Numbered from the stretch's first letter, positions 52,127 through 61,647 are shown. The stretch: 64,000 nt of DNA from an uncultured Alistipes sp. (GCA_900768015.1 CAAGBI010000075.1:1-64000), one strand, 5' to 3'. Numbers and translations: made by a program. Notes: generated from the sequence alone by a model not told the origin.

Positions 52127-52188
52127 CAAAGGTAATAAAAACAATTAACATCTGCAATTGGTGATTAACAATTATTTTTGTATCTTTG
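52127..52188. promoter_or_regulatory. Back-to-back promoters sharing one palindromic -33 element
   Basis: CAATTG at 52155-52160 gives ATTG on both strands. To the right, a 20-base spacer leads to TATCTTTG at 52181-52188 for tgt. To the left, a 20-base spacer leads to TACCTTTG (52134 to 52127) for the GT2-like / sigma / rsmG run. Confidence 0.75.
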
Positions 52189-52205
52189 CGCGTTATATAT
52201 ACGCT

Positions 52206-53336
52206 ATGAAATTTACACTGCAACATACCGCGCCCCAATCGAAGGCGCGCGCCGGTCTTATCGAGACCGACCATGGTCCAATCGAGACCCCAATTTTTAT
52301 GCCCGTAGGTACTGCTGCGGCGATGAAGGGTATCTTCCACCGCGATGTGGAGAACGAGGCTAAGGCGCAGATTATCCTTGCCAACACCTACCACCTCTAC
52401 CTCCGCCCAGGTATGGATATAATCGAGAAGGCGGGTGGCGTACACCAGTTCTCGACATGGAAGAAACCTATGCTTACGGATAGCGGTGGCTTTCAGGTCT
52501 TCTCGTTGGCTGCATGCCGCAAGCTAAAGGAGGATGGCTGCCACTTCCAGTCGCATATCGACGGCTCGCGCCATGTCTTCACGCCCGAGAGCGTTATCGA
52601 CACGGAGCGTACCATAGGTGCCGACATCATGATGGCCTTCGACGAGTGCCCTCCAGGTGATGCACCCTACGATTACGCCAAGAAGTCGTTGGCACTTACC
52701 GAGCGCTGGCTCGACCGCTGCTTCAACCGCTACCACCAGACACAGCCCAAGTGGGGTCACTACCAGTCGTTGTTCCCCATTGTGCAGGGTGCGGGCTACC
52801 CCGATTTGCGAGAGCAGGCGGCGCGTAATGTGCTGCAATACAACGCTGATGGCTACGCCATTGGTGGCTTGGCCGTGGGTGAGCCCACCGATGTCATGTA
52901 CTCTATGATTGAGGTGTGTAATGCGGTGTTGCCGACCGATAAGCCTCGCTACTTGATGGGTGTAGGTACGCCTATCAACATCCTCGAGGCCATAGACCGC
53001 GGTGTCGACATGTTCGACTGCGTTATGCCCACGCGTAATGGTCGCAATGGTCAGCTCTTCACATCGGAGGGTGTAATCAACATCCGCAATAAGAAGTGGG
53101 AGGCGGACTTCTCGCCCATAGACCCCAACGGCGTAACCTTCGTCGACCACCAATACTCTAAGGCCTATCTCCACCACCTTGTCGTGTGCAAGGAGATGCT
53201 CGCGGCACAGATTGCATCGCTCCACAATACGGCCTTCTACCTATGGCTCGTGGGCGAGGCGCGCAAGCATATCATCGCGGGTGACTTCAAGCCATGGAAG
53301 GAGATGATGGTGGTGAAGCTTGGTCGCAGATTATAA
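52206..53336 (+). CDS. tgt: Queuine tRNA-ribosyltransferase
   Basis: 376 residues from the ATG at 52206 (MKFTLQHTAPQSKARAG), which lies 18 bases after the -7 element; the in-frame ATG at 52158 overlaps the promoter. Conserved parts are PIFMPVGTAAAMKGI, ANTYHLYLRPG, the base-binding LTDSGGFQVFSLA, GGLAVGEP, and DCVMPTRNGRNGQLF with the nucleophilic Asp. In the zinc site, CxCxxC is replaced by PNGVTFVDHQYSKAYLHHL; only SLHN resembles the last ligand. It exchanges guanine 34 for preQ1. It is the first gene of the tgt-lptG-mqnE run. Confidence 0.95.
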   Translation: MKFTLQHTAPQSKARAGLIETDHGPIETPIFMPVGTAAAMKGIFHRDVENEAKAQIILANTYHLYLRPGMDIIEKAGGVHQFSTWKKPMLTDSGGFQVFSLAACRKLKEDGCHFQSHIDGSRHVFTPESVIDTERTIGADIMMAFDECPPGDAPYDYAKKSLALTERWLDRCFNRYHQTQPKWGHYQSLFPIVQGAGYPDLREQAARNVLQYNADGYAIGGLAVGEPTDVMYSMIEVCNAVLPTDKPRYLMGVGTPINILEAIDRGVDMFDCVMPTRNGRNGQLFTSEGVINIRNKKWEADFSPIDPNGVTFVDHQYSKAYLHHLVVCKEMLAAQIASLHNTAFYLWLVGEARKHIIAGDFKPWKEMMVVKLGRRL

Positions 53337-53357
53337 CCGTAACAATCGACTAATAGG

Positions 53358-54473
53358 ATGAGAATAAGAATTTTACCATCGATGCCAGGTCTTCGCACCC
53401 TCGATAAATATATCCTGGGTAAGTTCCTGCGCACCTACATCTTCGGCATCCTGATGATGATTATCATCCTCGTGGTGTTCGATTATGTGGAGAAGGTCGA
53501 TGACTTCACGGAGCTTAAGGCGCCAATGAAGGAGATTATTTGGGACTACTACATGAACTTCATCCCGCAGTTCGTGAGCCAGTTCAGTGCGCTGTTCACC
53601 TTTATCGCCGTAATCTTCTTCACCTCGAAGATGGCCATGCAGACCGAGATCGTGGCGATACTCTCGGGAGGTGTCAGCTTCCGCCGCTTCATGTGGCCAT
53701 ATATTGTTGGTGCAACGCTAATTACGGCGATGAGCCTTGTGCTTAGCCTATGGATTATCCCCGAGGGCCAGAAGGCGAGCGTAGAGTTCCAGAGCAAGTA
53801 TCTCAAGAGTCAGCAGCTGGTGGAATATGACGACCATGTATATCGCCAGATTGAGGACGGCACATATGCCTATGTGCGCGGCTTCTCGCCAGGCATGGAG
53901 CGTGTCCCCTTCTTCGCCATTGAGCGCTTCGAGGGCGCAGAGCTTGTCGAGACGCTCGATGCTGCAAATGCCACATTCGATGTGGAGTCGAAGCGTTGGA
54001 CTGCACCCCGCTATATGATATACTCGCGTGGCGAGGATGGCACGCTCAGCGGTAAGCAGTATCGCAACCTCGACACCCTCGTCAACCTCGATGTCCGCGA
54101 GCTGGGCGATATATCGGGTGTGGTTAAGACCCTCACATACGAGGAGCTCAACGACTTCCTCGCGCAGCAGCGCAGCAAGGGCTCGGATGAGGTATTCCTT
54201 ATCGAGGTGGAGCGCCATGCACGCTTCTCGTACCCCATCTCGACATTCATCCTCACGATTATCGGCGTGGCCCTAGCATCGCGCAAGGTGCGTGGCGGTA
54301 TGGGTATGCACATTGGTGTAGGTATCGCCTTGTGCTTCAGTTACTTGATGGTGGGTCGAGTCTCGGAGCAGATTGCCATAAGCGGCTCCATAGAGCCCTG
54401 GATTGGAGTATGGCTGCCGAACATCATATTTGCCATAATCGCAATTTTTGTCTATCGTAAAGCCCCAAAATAG
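53358..54473 (+). CDS. lptG: LptF/LptG family lipopolysaccharide transport permease
   Basis: 371 residues (an ATG eight codons further on, before PGLRTLDKYILGKF, is also possible). The YjgP/YjgQ fold shows TM1-TM3 (TYIFGILMMIIILVVFDYVE; FVSQFSALFTFIAVIFFTSK; MWPYIVGATLITAMSLVLSL), a periplasmic beta-jellyroll, then TM4-TM6 ending WLPNIIFAIIAIFVYRK. It forms part of the LptB2FG extractor that drives LPS to the outer membrane. Whether it is the F or G paralog is not certain. It lies 21 bases behind tgt and 2 bases before the mqnE fusion. Confidence 0.88.
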   Translation: MRIRILPSMPGLRTLDKYILGKFLRTYIFGILMMIIILVVFDYVEKVDDFTELKAPMKEIIWDYYMNFIPQFVSQFSALFTFIAVIFFTSKMAMQTEIVAILSGGVSFRRFMWPYIVGATLITAMSLVLSLWIIPEGQKASVEFQSKYLKSQQLVEYDDHVYRQIEDGTYAYVRGFSPGMERVPFFAIERFEGAELVETLDAANATFDVESKRWTAPRYMIYSRGEDGTLSGKQYRNLDTLVNLDVRELGDISGVVKTLTYEELNDFLAQQRSKGSDEVFLIEVERHARFSYPISTFILTIIGVALASRKVRGGMGMHIGVGIALCFSYLMVGRVSEQIAISGSIEPWIGVWLPNIIFAIIAIFVYRKAPK

Positions 54474-54475
54474 TC

Positions 54476-56671
54476 ATGCAGAAAGTTAACGATATTGTCG
54501 CTTCGCTACGCCGTGGCGAGCGCCTCTCGACTGACGATGCCCTTGTGTTGTGGCGCGAGGCTCCGCTGTGGTTGCTCGGAGAGTTGGCTACCGAACGCAA
54601 GATAGCTATGAGCGGTCGCAGTGTCTACTATAATAGAAATGTGCACCTCGAGCCCTCGAACATATGCCTCTTCAACTGTGAGTTCTGTTCGTTCCGCCGC
54701 AAGGAGGGCGACCCCGATGCGTGGGCTATGACTATGGATGAGGTTGAGGCACGCGCCAAGGAGCTGCGTAGCGCCGATATTACGGAGGTGCATATCGTGG
54801 GTGGCGTACACCCCAAGCACGACCTCAATAGCTATGTCGAGATGGTACGCAGGGTAAAGCGCCAGTTGCCGCATGTTACGGTTAAGGCATACACCGCGGT
54901 CGAGATATTCTACATGATTAAGCGTGAGGGTGTCTCGATAGTCGAGGGCTTGCGCCGTCTTAAGGAGGCGGGCATGGAGTGTATCCCCGGTGGTGGTGCA
55001 GAGATCTTCGATGCCGAGCTTCGTAGCAAGATATGTCCCGATAAGTGTAGTGCCGATGAGTGGCTTGCGGTACACCGCGCAGCCCACAATTTGGGCCTCT
55101 CGACAAACTGCACAATGCTCTATGGCCACATCGAGACCCTCGAACAGCGTGTCGACCACTTAGATCGTCTGCGTAAGTTGCAGGATGAGGCGCCAGGCTT
55201 CGATGCCTTCATTCCATTGAAGTATCATAGTCGCAACAACCGTCTCTCAGCAGCTGGCGAGTGCTCGGTGGAGGAGGACTTGCGCACGATAGCCATGAGC
55301 CGCCTGTTCTTGGATAACATTCCGCATATCAAGGCATACTGGGTGTCGTATGGCAAGGCGACAACGGAGATGGCTCTGGCCTTTGGTGCTGACGACATTG
55401 ACGGTACGATTGGCGACACCACGAAGATATACTCCATGGCGGGAGGTACGGAGCGCCCCTCGATGAGTGTCGAGGAGCTTGAGTATATGGTGCGTGCTGC
55501 GGGCATGGAGCCTGTGGAGCGCGACTCACACTACAATGTCGTTATGCGTAATAGTGCTAAAGCGCCTAAAGCTGAGAGCGCTGAAGTTGTGGTAAAGAGC
55601 GAAAAGAGTGAAAAAACTATAGAGAAGAGAGTTGAGAATAAGAGTATGACAGAGAAGAAGATTACGCCCAAGCGTGCGAGTGTTAAGCGCGATGCAGCCC
55701 CCAAGGCTGAGGCGAGTTCAAAGGGAACGGTGTCGAAGTTGTGGAACTTCTGCAAGTGGTTCTACCGCAACTTTAGAATAATCTCGCACATGATAATCAT
55801 CGGCATCTTCTGCCTATTCTTAGTTTTGGTTCTCTTCTTCTGCTTGAAGGGCTGTACACGCCATAATGAGACTATCGTAGTGCCCAACTTTGTGGGCGAG
55901 AACATCGACGATGCGCAGCGCATAGCCAAGAATAAGGACCTTAATATCGTTGTGCGCGACTCTATCTTCGATGTAGACCTCCCTGGTGGTACTATTGTCG
56001 ACCAGTTGCCTGGTACATCGGATGTGCGCGATGTAACGGTAAAGCCAGGACGTAAGATATATGTAACGATCAACGCCTACAGCCGCCGTCAGGTGAGTGT
56101 GCCTTATGTTGCAAAGCAGACTCTGCGTCAGGCACTTAACCAGATTGAGCGCTCGGGACTTACGGTAGATAAGCTCGTCTACGAGGCAGATATGACATCT
56201 ACGGACTATGTCGAGAAGCAGGTGGTAGGTGGCAGGGAGATAGGCCCAACAACCAAGCGCAATGTCCCCGTGGGTACGGGTGTGACACTCCATGTGACAT
56301 ACCATCGCAACGACCAGAATACCATAGCACCTCGCGTTGTGGGTCTCTCGTTGGCCAAGGCTAAGTCTACGCTTTGGGATCACGGCTTGAATGTCGGTAA
56401 GATAACCTACGACGAGAGCGTAGGCGACATCATCGAGCGTCGCACGGCGCGCGTCTACATGCAGTCATCGGCCATCGGCTCATCGTTGCGTCGTGGTGCG
56501 AAGGTAGATATTCACCTCTCGGCAAACGATGCGCTGGTAGACTCGTTGCGACTATTGGCAGAAAAGGATGCGGAGCGCGCCGAGGCGAAGCGTCGCAAGG
56601 AGCAGTTGGCAAAGCAGCGCGAGGCAGATAGCCTTGCAGCACTCGGTATAACAAACATTGAGGAGGAGTAG
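54476..56671 (+). CDS. mqnE: Aminofutalosine synthase MqnE fused to a PASTA-domain membrane protein
   Basis: 731 residues without a stop. Residues 1-358 are a complete radical-SAM MqnE: the Fe-S motif CLFNCEFC (Cys64, Cys68, Cys71), VGGVHPKHDLNSYVEM, CIPGGGAEIFDAELR, FIPLKYHS and the DIDGTIGDTTKIY part. Residues 359-430 are a Lys/Glu/Ala-rich linker with an internal ATG (codon 391, base 55646). A membrane segment follows at about 436-458, then three PASTA domains (from VVPNFVGENIDDAQ, VSVPYVAKQTLRQAL and APRVVGLSLAKAKST) and a charged helical tail. MqnE acts in futalosine menaquinone synthesis; PASTA proteins normally sense or bind cell-wall fragments. Out-of-frame TAATAG at 55549-55554, exactly where MqnE should end, suggests the fusion arose by a one-base shift, or is a sequencing error. 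Internal initiation at 55646 could still give a separate PASTA protein. Confidence 0.85.
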   Translation: MQKVNDIVASLRRGERLSTDDALVLWREAPLWLLGELATERKIAMSGRSVYYNRNVHLEPSNICLFNCEFCSFRRKEGDPDAWAMTMDEVEARAKELRSADITEVHIVGGVHPKHDLNSYVEMVRRVKRQLPHVTVKAYTAVEIFYMIKREGVSIVEGLRRLKEAGMECIPGGGAEIFDAELRSKICPDKCSADEWLAVHRAAHNLGLSTNCTMLYGHIETLEQRVDHLDRLRKLQDEAPGFDAFIPLKYHSRNNRLSAAGECSVEEDLRTIAMSRLFLDNIPHIKAYWVSYGKATTEMALAFGADDIDGTIGDTTKIYSMAGGTERPSMSVEELEYMVRAAGMEPVERDSHYNVVMRNSAKAPKAESAEVVVKSEKSEKTIEKRVENKSMTEKKITPKRASVKRDAAPKAEASSKGTVSKLWNFCKWFYRNFRIISHMIIIGIFCLFLVLVLFFCLKGCTRHNETIVVPNFVGENIDDAQRIAKNKDLNIVVRDSIFDVDLPGGTIVDQLPGTSDVRDVTVKPGRKIYVTINAYSRRQVSVPYVAKQTLRQALNQIERSGLTVDKLVYEADMTSTDYVEKQVVGGREIGPTTKRNVPVGTGVTLHVTYHRNDQNTIAPRVVGLSLAKAKSTLWDHGLNVGKITYDESVGDIIERRTARVYMQSSAIGSSLRRGAKVDIHLSANDALVDSLRLLAEKDAERAEAKRRKEQLAKQREADSLAALGITNIEEE

Positions 56672-56674
56672 AAA

Positions 56675-57766
56675 GTGATAAACGAAGAACTATATAACCA
56701 GGAGGATGTAGAGCTCTTGGATGGCGTTGCGGATGGCGCAGACGAGGGTGATGAGATGTATGAGCACTTTGCGGTGACGGTGGATAAGGGTCAGTCGCAG
56801 ATGCGCCTCGACAAGTACCTCACCATACGCCTCGAGAACACCTCGCGCAACCGCATACAGACGGCTGCCGATGGCAAGAACATCCTCGTGAATGGCAAGC
56901 CCCAGAAGTCGAGCTACAAGGTAAAGCCCCTCGACCAAATCTCTATCGTGATGCCCTATCCCCGCCACAAGGAGGAGATTGTGCCCGAGAATATACCCCT
57001 CGACATTGTCTATGAGGATGATGATGTAATTGTGGTGAATAAGGCTGCGGGCATGGTTGTACACCCTGGTGTTGGCAACCATAGCGGCACGCTGGTACAC
57101 GCGCTGTCGTACCACTTGAGCGAGTTGGAGATGTTCTCCGAGGGTGACGCCCGCGCGGGACTTGTACACCGCATCGACAAGGATACCTCGGGATTGTTGG
57201 TCGTGGCGAAGAACGAGCGCGCCCATGCCGCCCTTGCAAAGCAGTTCTTTGACCACACCATCTACCGCCGCTATGTCGCCCTTGTGTGGGGTAACATCCC
57301 CGAGGATGAGGGCACTATCATCGGTAACATCGGCCGCAGCCCAAAGGACCGCTTGCAGATGTATGTCTTTGAGGATGGCTCGGATGGTAAGCACGCTGTT
57401 ACGCACTTCAAGGTGTTGCGCCGCTATGGCTATGTAACGCTCGTAGAGTGCCGATTGGAGACGGGTCGTACGCACCAGATTCGTGTGCATATGTCATGGC
57501 AGGGTCACCCCTTGTTCAACGACGAGCGCTATGGCGGTAACCGTATACTTAAGGGTACAACCTTTATGAAGTATAAGCAGTTCATTGAAAACTGCTTCAA
57601 GCTCATCCCCCGCCAGTCGCTGCATGCGCGAGCACTTGGATTCGAGCACCCCACAACAGGTAAGTATGTGCAGTTCGAGTCGGAGTTGCCCGACGACTTC
57701 AAGGCGGTATTGCAGAAGTGGGATACCTACACCGATGCCGTAGGCCTCGATATGGATGAGATTTAA
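56675..57766 (+). CDS. rluD: RluA-family ribosomal RNA pseudouridine synthase
   Basis: 363 residues starting at GTG (56675), supported by AGGAGGAG at 56661-56668, an unusually good ribosome binding site for this phylum. An acidic extension of about 30 residues precedes the S4 domain (MRLDKYLTIRLENTSRNRIQ). The catalytic motif is HRIDKDTSGLLVVAKN with its Asp, and ETGRTHQIRVHMSWQGHPL follows. It isomerises uridines in 23S rRNA, the D-type by similarity. It begins 3 bases after the fusion gene; PASTA-RluD adjacency is common in Bacteroidetes. Confidence 0.93.
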   Translation: MINEELYNQEDVELLDGVADGADEGDEMYEHFAVTVDKGQSQMRLDKYLTIRLENTSRNRIQTAADGKNILVNGKPQKSSYKVKPLDQISIVMPYPRHKEEIVPENIPLDIVYEDDDVIVVNKAAGMVVHPGVGNHSGTLVHALSYHLSELEMFSEGDARAGLVHRIDKDTSGLLVVAKNERAHAALAKQFFDHTIYRRYVALVWGNIPEDEGTIIGNIGRSPKDRLQMYVFEDGSDGKHAVTHFKVLRRYGYVTLVECRLETGRTHQIRVHMSWQGHPLFNDERYGGNRILKGTTFMKYKQFIENCFKLIPRQSLHARALGFEHPTTGKYVQFESELPDDFKAVLQKWDTYTDAVGLDMDEI

Positions 57767-57795
57767 TCGCCGATTACACTAAAACAGGGACGCTT

Positions 57796-59586
57796 ATGTT
57801 TCTACCAACAACAATAAAGGAGGTCGAGGCGCGCGGATGGTACGAGCTCGATGTAATCATCTTCTCGGGTGATGCCTACATCGACCACCCAGCCTTTGGT
57901 CCTGCGGTTATTGGCCGCATCCTCGAGGCTGAGGGCTACAAAGTGGCCATCGTGCCACAGCCAAACTGGCGTGATGACCTGCGCGACTTCAAGAAGCTGG
58001 GTAAGCCACGCCTCTTCTTCGCCGTTACGGCGGGTGCGATGGATTCTATGGTTAACCACTACACTGCCAACCTGCGCCTACGCTCGAACGATGCCTATAC
58101 ACCTGGCGGAAAGGCGGGCTTTCGCCCCGACCGCACGGTAGATACCTATACGAAGATTCTCAAGGAGTTGTACCCCCATACCCCCGTAGTTGTGGGAGGT
58201 ATCGAGGCTTCGTTGCGCCGCCTTACGCACTACGACTACTGGAGCGACAAGCTGCAGCGCTCAATCCTCGCTACATCGGGTGCCGACCTGCTTATCTATG
58301 GCATGGGCGACAAGGTCATCCGCGATGTGGCAAAGGCTATGCGTAATGGCTTTAATATGAAGCTTTTGCGTGGCTTGCGTCAGGTGGGCTTCATGGCTGA
58401 CAAGGAGTATGTCGAGCGCTTGTACAGTGGCAAGACCATCGTGCTTAACTCTTTTGAGCAGTGCGTTGAGGATAAGAAGAAGTTCGGTAAGAACTTCTGC
58501 GAAATAGAGGTCTTGAGTAACATGATGAAGTGCGAGACCACGCTTGTGGAGCCCGTTGATGACAGGTATGTCGTGATTACCCCTCCCTACGAGCGCCTAA
58601 CAACCGAGGAGCTCGACCACTCGTTTGACCTGCCCTACGAGCGTGCGCCACACTATCGCTACAAGGGTAAGGGCGACATTCCCGCATGGGAGATGATTAA
58701 GCACTCGGTGAACATCCACCGTGGCTGCTTTGGTGGCTGCTCCTTCTGCACCATCTCGGCACATCAGGGTAAGTTTATCAGCTCGCGCTCGGAGCGTTCA
58801 ATCCTCAAGGAGGTGGAGCGCATCACGCAGATGGAGGACTTCAAGGGCTACCTCTCGGACATTGGTGCCCCCTCGGCAAATATGTACCGCATGTCGGGAC
58901 GCAATGAGGAGCTTTGTCAGAGGTGTAAGCGCCCCTCGTGTCTGCACCCTAAGCTCTGTCCCAACATGAACAACGACCACGCCCCATTATTGGAGTTGTA
59001 TCGTCGTGTGCGTGAGGCAAAGGGTATAAAGCGCGCCTTTATCGGCAGTGGCATACGCTACGACTTGTTCGATGAGTCGGAGTACTTCGAGACCGTGGTT
59101 AAGCACCACACATCGGGTCGCTTGAAGGTGGCACCAGAGCATACCGAGGACCATGTGCTAAACCTTATGCGTAAGCCATCGTTCACCATGTTTGAGCGAC
59201 TCAACTCGCGCTTCCATCAGATATGTCGTCGCAATGAGCTTAAGTATCAGCTTATTCCATACTTCATATCGTCGCACCCTGGTTGCACGGAGCGCGATAT
59301 GCAGAACCTCGCATCGAAGGTGCTGGGCAAGCTAAACTTCAACCTCGAGCAGGTGCAGGACCTTACGCCCACGCCTATGACCCTGTCGTCGGTGATGTTC
59401 TACATGGGCGAGAATCCCTACACTGGCGAGAAGGTATATGTGGCGCGCTCGCAGGATGATAAGCGCAAGCAGAAGAGCTACTTCTTTGGCGGCAAGCTTC
59501 CCGAGGCGCAACCAAAGGGTAGGGCGGAGGTCCACAAATCACAGCGACGAGGCCCATCGCCATATAGACCTAACAAGAAGCGCTAA
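57796..59586 (+). CDS. YgiQ family radical SAM protein
   Basis: 596 residues. An N-terminal B12-binding-like part (DVIIFSGDAYIDHPAFGPAV) is followed by VVVGGIEASLRRLTHYDYWS and the radical-SAM motif in NIHRGCFGGCSFCTISAHQG (CxxxCxxC). A second cysteine cluster lies in CQRCKRPSCLHPKLCPN. The C terminus is basic (SQRRGPSPYRPNKKR). YgiQ proteins are widespread, and their reaction is not established. It is the last gene of the run from tgt, ended by the hairpin at 59587. Confidence 0.93.
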   Translation: MFLPTTIKEVEARGWYELDVIIFSGDAYIDHPAFGPAVIGRILEAEGYKVAIVPQPNWRDDLRDFKKLGKPRLFFAVTAGAMDSMVNHYTANLRLRSNDAYTPGGKAGFRPDRTVDTYTKILKELYPHTPVVVGGIEASLRRLTHYDYWSDKLQRSILATSGADLLIYGMGDKVIRDVAKAMRNGFNMKLLRGLRQVGFMADKEYVERLYSGKTIVLNSFEQCVEDKKKFGKNFCEIEVLSNMMKCETTLVEPVDDRYVVITPPYERLTTEELDHSFDLPYERAPHYRYKGKGDIPAWEMIKHSVNIHRGCFGGCSFCTISAHQGKFISSRSERSILKEVERITQMEDFKGYLSDIGAPSANMYRMSGRNEELCQRCKRPSCLHPKLCPNMNNDHAPLLELYRRVREAKGIKRAFIGSGIRYDLFDESEYFETVVKHHTSGRLKVAPEHTEDHVLNLMRKPSFTMFERLNSRFHQICRRNELKYQLIPYFISSHPGCTERDMQNLASKVLGKLNFNLEQVQDLTPTPMTLSSVMFYMGENPYTGEKVYVARSQDDKRKQKSYFFGGKLPEAQPKGRAEVHKSQRRGPSPYRPNKKR

Positions 59587-59630
59587 AATATAATAGGCTG
59601 TCACATCGGTGACAGCCTATTATATTTTTT
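59587..59630 (+). terminator. Terminator after the YgiQ gene
   Basis: Stem AATATAATAGGCTGTCAC / GTGACAGCCTATTATATT with an ATCG loop and T-rich end. The A-rich left side also suits the pfkB-type gene on the minus strand. Confidence 0.9.
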
Positions 59631-59640
59631 ATAAATCGTT

Positions 59641-60645
59641 TTAGAACAGACACTTATCAGCGCGCACTTGCTCGATAAGTCTTTCTATCTCGTGCCATAC
59701 CTCCTCGCCAAAGGTGGTGCCGACAACCTCGATAACCTTGCCCGCGGTGATAGCACCAATAGTACCGCACGCGCGGAGCGATAGGCCCTGCGTAAGGCCA
59801 TACATAAAGCCCGCAGCGTAGAAGTCGCCCGCACCCGTAGTGTCGACACGCTTTGCCGCAGCCATGATGCCAACATGCACCATCTCCTCGCCGCGCTTGA
59901 TAAGTGCGCCACGCATACCGATCTTCACAACGGCCAGCTCACACATCGCAGCGATATGTTCGAGAGCCTTGTGAGGGTCGCTCTCGCCTGTGAAGGCGCG
60001 CGCCTCATCCTCATTGGCAAAGAGTATGTCTACATGCTTTTCGACAATATCGTGCAGAAAGTCGCGATTCTCCTCCACAACATTAAACGATGCAAGGTCT
60101 ATGGCAACCTTGAGGCCATGCTCCTTGGCCTGCTCGATAGTGCGGCGGATAAGGTCGTGGTCCTGAACAAGATAGCCCTCGATATATAGGCAGTCGTAGC
60201 TATCCAAAATAGTGCCATCTATATCCTCGGCCTGTAGGTCGGCTGCAGCACCAAGGTGTGTGACAAAGGTGCGCTCGCCATCCTCCGACACCAGTGCCAA
60301 GCACTTTCCCGAGCGGTGCTCCGAGCGGAGCATGAATGGCTCGATGCCAATGTTGCGCAGTGCCTGCTCGTAGAACTCTCCCGTGGTATCCTCGCCAACC
60401 TTACCGATAAATCCCACCTTGCAGCCGAGGCGTGCCATAGCGCGAATGGCATTAGCCGCCGAGCCACCAAGCGAGAGGGAGTAGGGGCAGCCCGCAACAC
60501 TCTTAGAGATTGCCGTTTGCAGCTGGCTGTCTACGAGGCTCATAGAGCCCTTGGCAAGCTGATACTCCTCCAAAACATTGTCGTTTGCGAGGTTGACAAG
60601 CATGTCGGTAAGAGCATTTCCAATGCCTATAATGTTTTGTATCAT
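59641..60645 (-). CDS. PfkB family kinase, adenosine-kinase-like
   Basis: 334 residues of the ribokinase fold: GIGNALTDMLVNLANDNVLE at the start, SLGGSAANAIRAMARLG (the Gly-Gly motif with the Ala/Asn pair), DIDGTILDSYDCLYIEGYLV and the catalytic DTTGAGDFYAAGFMYGL. Bacteroidetes members of this subgroup are annotated as adenosine kinase; a sugar substrate cannot be excluded. It lies 21 bases behind pfkA in one unit. Confidence 0.9.
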   Translation of the reverse strand: MIQNIIGIGNALTDMLVNLANDNVLEEYQLAKGSMSLVDSQLQTAISKSVAGCPYSLSLGGSAANAIRAMARLGCKVGFIGKVGEDTTGEFYEQALRNIGIEPFMLRSEHRSGKCLALVSEDGERTFVTHLGAAADLQAEDIDGTILDSYDCLYIEGYLVQDHDLIRRTIEQAKEHGLKVAIDLASFNVVEENRDFLHDIVEKHVDILFANEDEARAFTGESDPHKALEHIAAMCELAVVKIGMRGALIKRGEEMVHVGIMAAAKRVDTTGAGDFYAAGFMYGLTQGLSLRACGTIGAITAGKVIEVVGTTFGEEVWHEIERLIEQVRADKCLF

Positions 60646-60666
60646 GGGTTAGAGTTTTGTGTTTTA

Positions 60667-61647
60667 CTATATAGATAATAACTTAACTAATTCTATATCA
60701 GCCTCCTTTATGGGTTTGCGCTCTGTTATAGCCTTGGATAGTGGCGTGTAGACCAACTCTCCATTCTTTGTGCCTATCATCACATTGCGCTGCCCTGCCA
60801 TGAGTGCTGTGATGGCCTCGGCACCCATGCGTGAGGCAAGTATTCTATCAGCTGCTGTGGGTGAGCCTCCGCGCTGCAAATGGCCCAATATCGTTACGCG
60901 AGCGTCGTACTCTGGAAACTCCCTCTTTATGCGCTCTGCTAATCCAAATGCGCCACCCGTCTCGGGGTTCTCTGCAACAAGAACGATGGCGGAGTTCTTA
61001 CTCTTGCGAAAGCCGCGGTTTACAAGCTCGGCAAGCTGGTCTATCTCGGTCTCGCGCTCGGGGATTATCGCCGCCTCAGCACCCGATGCTATAGCGCCAT
61101 TAAGTGCAAGGTAGCCGGCCAAGTGTCCCATGACCTCGACAAAGAAGAGGCGCTCATGGCTTGTCGCGGTGTCGCGTATCTTATCCACAGCCTCGACGAT
61201 GGTGTTTAGGGCGGTGTCGTAGCCTATGGTGACATCCGTGCCTCCGAGGTCGTTGTCAATAGTTGCGGGCAGACCAACAATGGGTATGTCGTACTCCTGG
61301 GCAAAGATGCGGGCTCCGGTGAGTGTGCCGTCGCCACCTATGACAACCAGTGCGTCGATATTTGCAGCGCACATATTCTCGTAGGCCTGGGCGCGACCCT
61401 CTGCTGTTGTAAACTCTCGGCAGCGTGCCGTTTTTAGTATTGTGCCTCCGTGCTGGATGATATTGCTTACCGTCTTGGTGTTAAACGGCTCCATGTCGTT
61501 GAATACCAGTCCGTAGTAGCCGCGTCGTATGCCCACCACGCTCATATCATTGTAGATGGCTGCGCGCGTTATAGCGCGGATTGCAGCATTCATGCCTGGG
61601 GCATCACCTCCCGAGGTGAGTATGCCAATAGTCTTAATTTGTGCCAT
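60667..61647 (-). CDS. pfkA: ATP-dependent 6-phosphofructokinase
   Basis: 326 residues, standard length. [19 protein letters not shown], the ATP loop [15 protein letters not shown] (GGDGT, not the GGDD of PPi-type enzymes), the catalytic [20 protein letters not shown], and [20 protein letters not shown] are intact. It makes fructose 1,6-bisphosphate in glycolysis. It is co-transcribed with the PfkB kinase; the gap to the PpiD-like gene upstream holds a terminator. Confidence 0.97.
   Translation of the reverse strand: MAQIKTIGILTSGGDAPGMNAAIRAITRAAIYNDMSVVGIRRGYYGLVFNDMEPFNTKTVSNIIQHGGTILKTARCREFTTAEGRAQAYENMCAANIDALVVIGGDGTLTGARIFAQEYDIPIVGLPATIDNDLGGTDVTIGYDTALNTIVEAVDKIRDTATSHERLFFVEVMGHLAGYLALNGAIASGAEAAIIPERETEIDQLAELVNRGFRKSKNSAIVLVAENPETGGAFGLAERIKREFPEYDARVTILGHLQRGGSPTAADRILASRMGAEAITALMAGQRNVMIGTKNGELVYTPLSKAITERKPIKEADIELVKLLSI

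Noticed and set aside
54506..55159. Long minus-strand open frame opposite mqnE (217 codons)
   Set aside because: The plus strand carries unmistakable MqnE motifs; the opposite frame is a shadow caused by codon bias.
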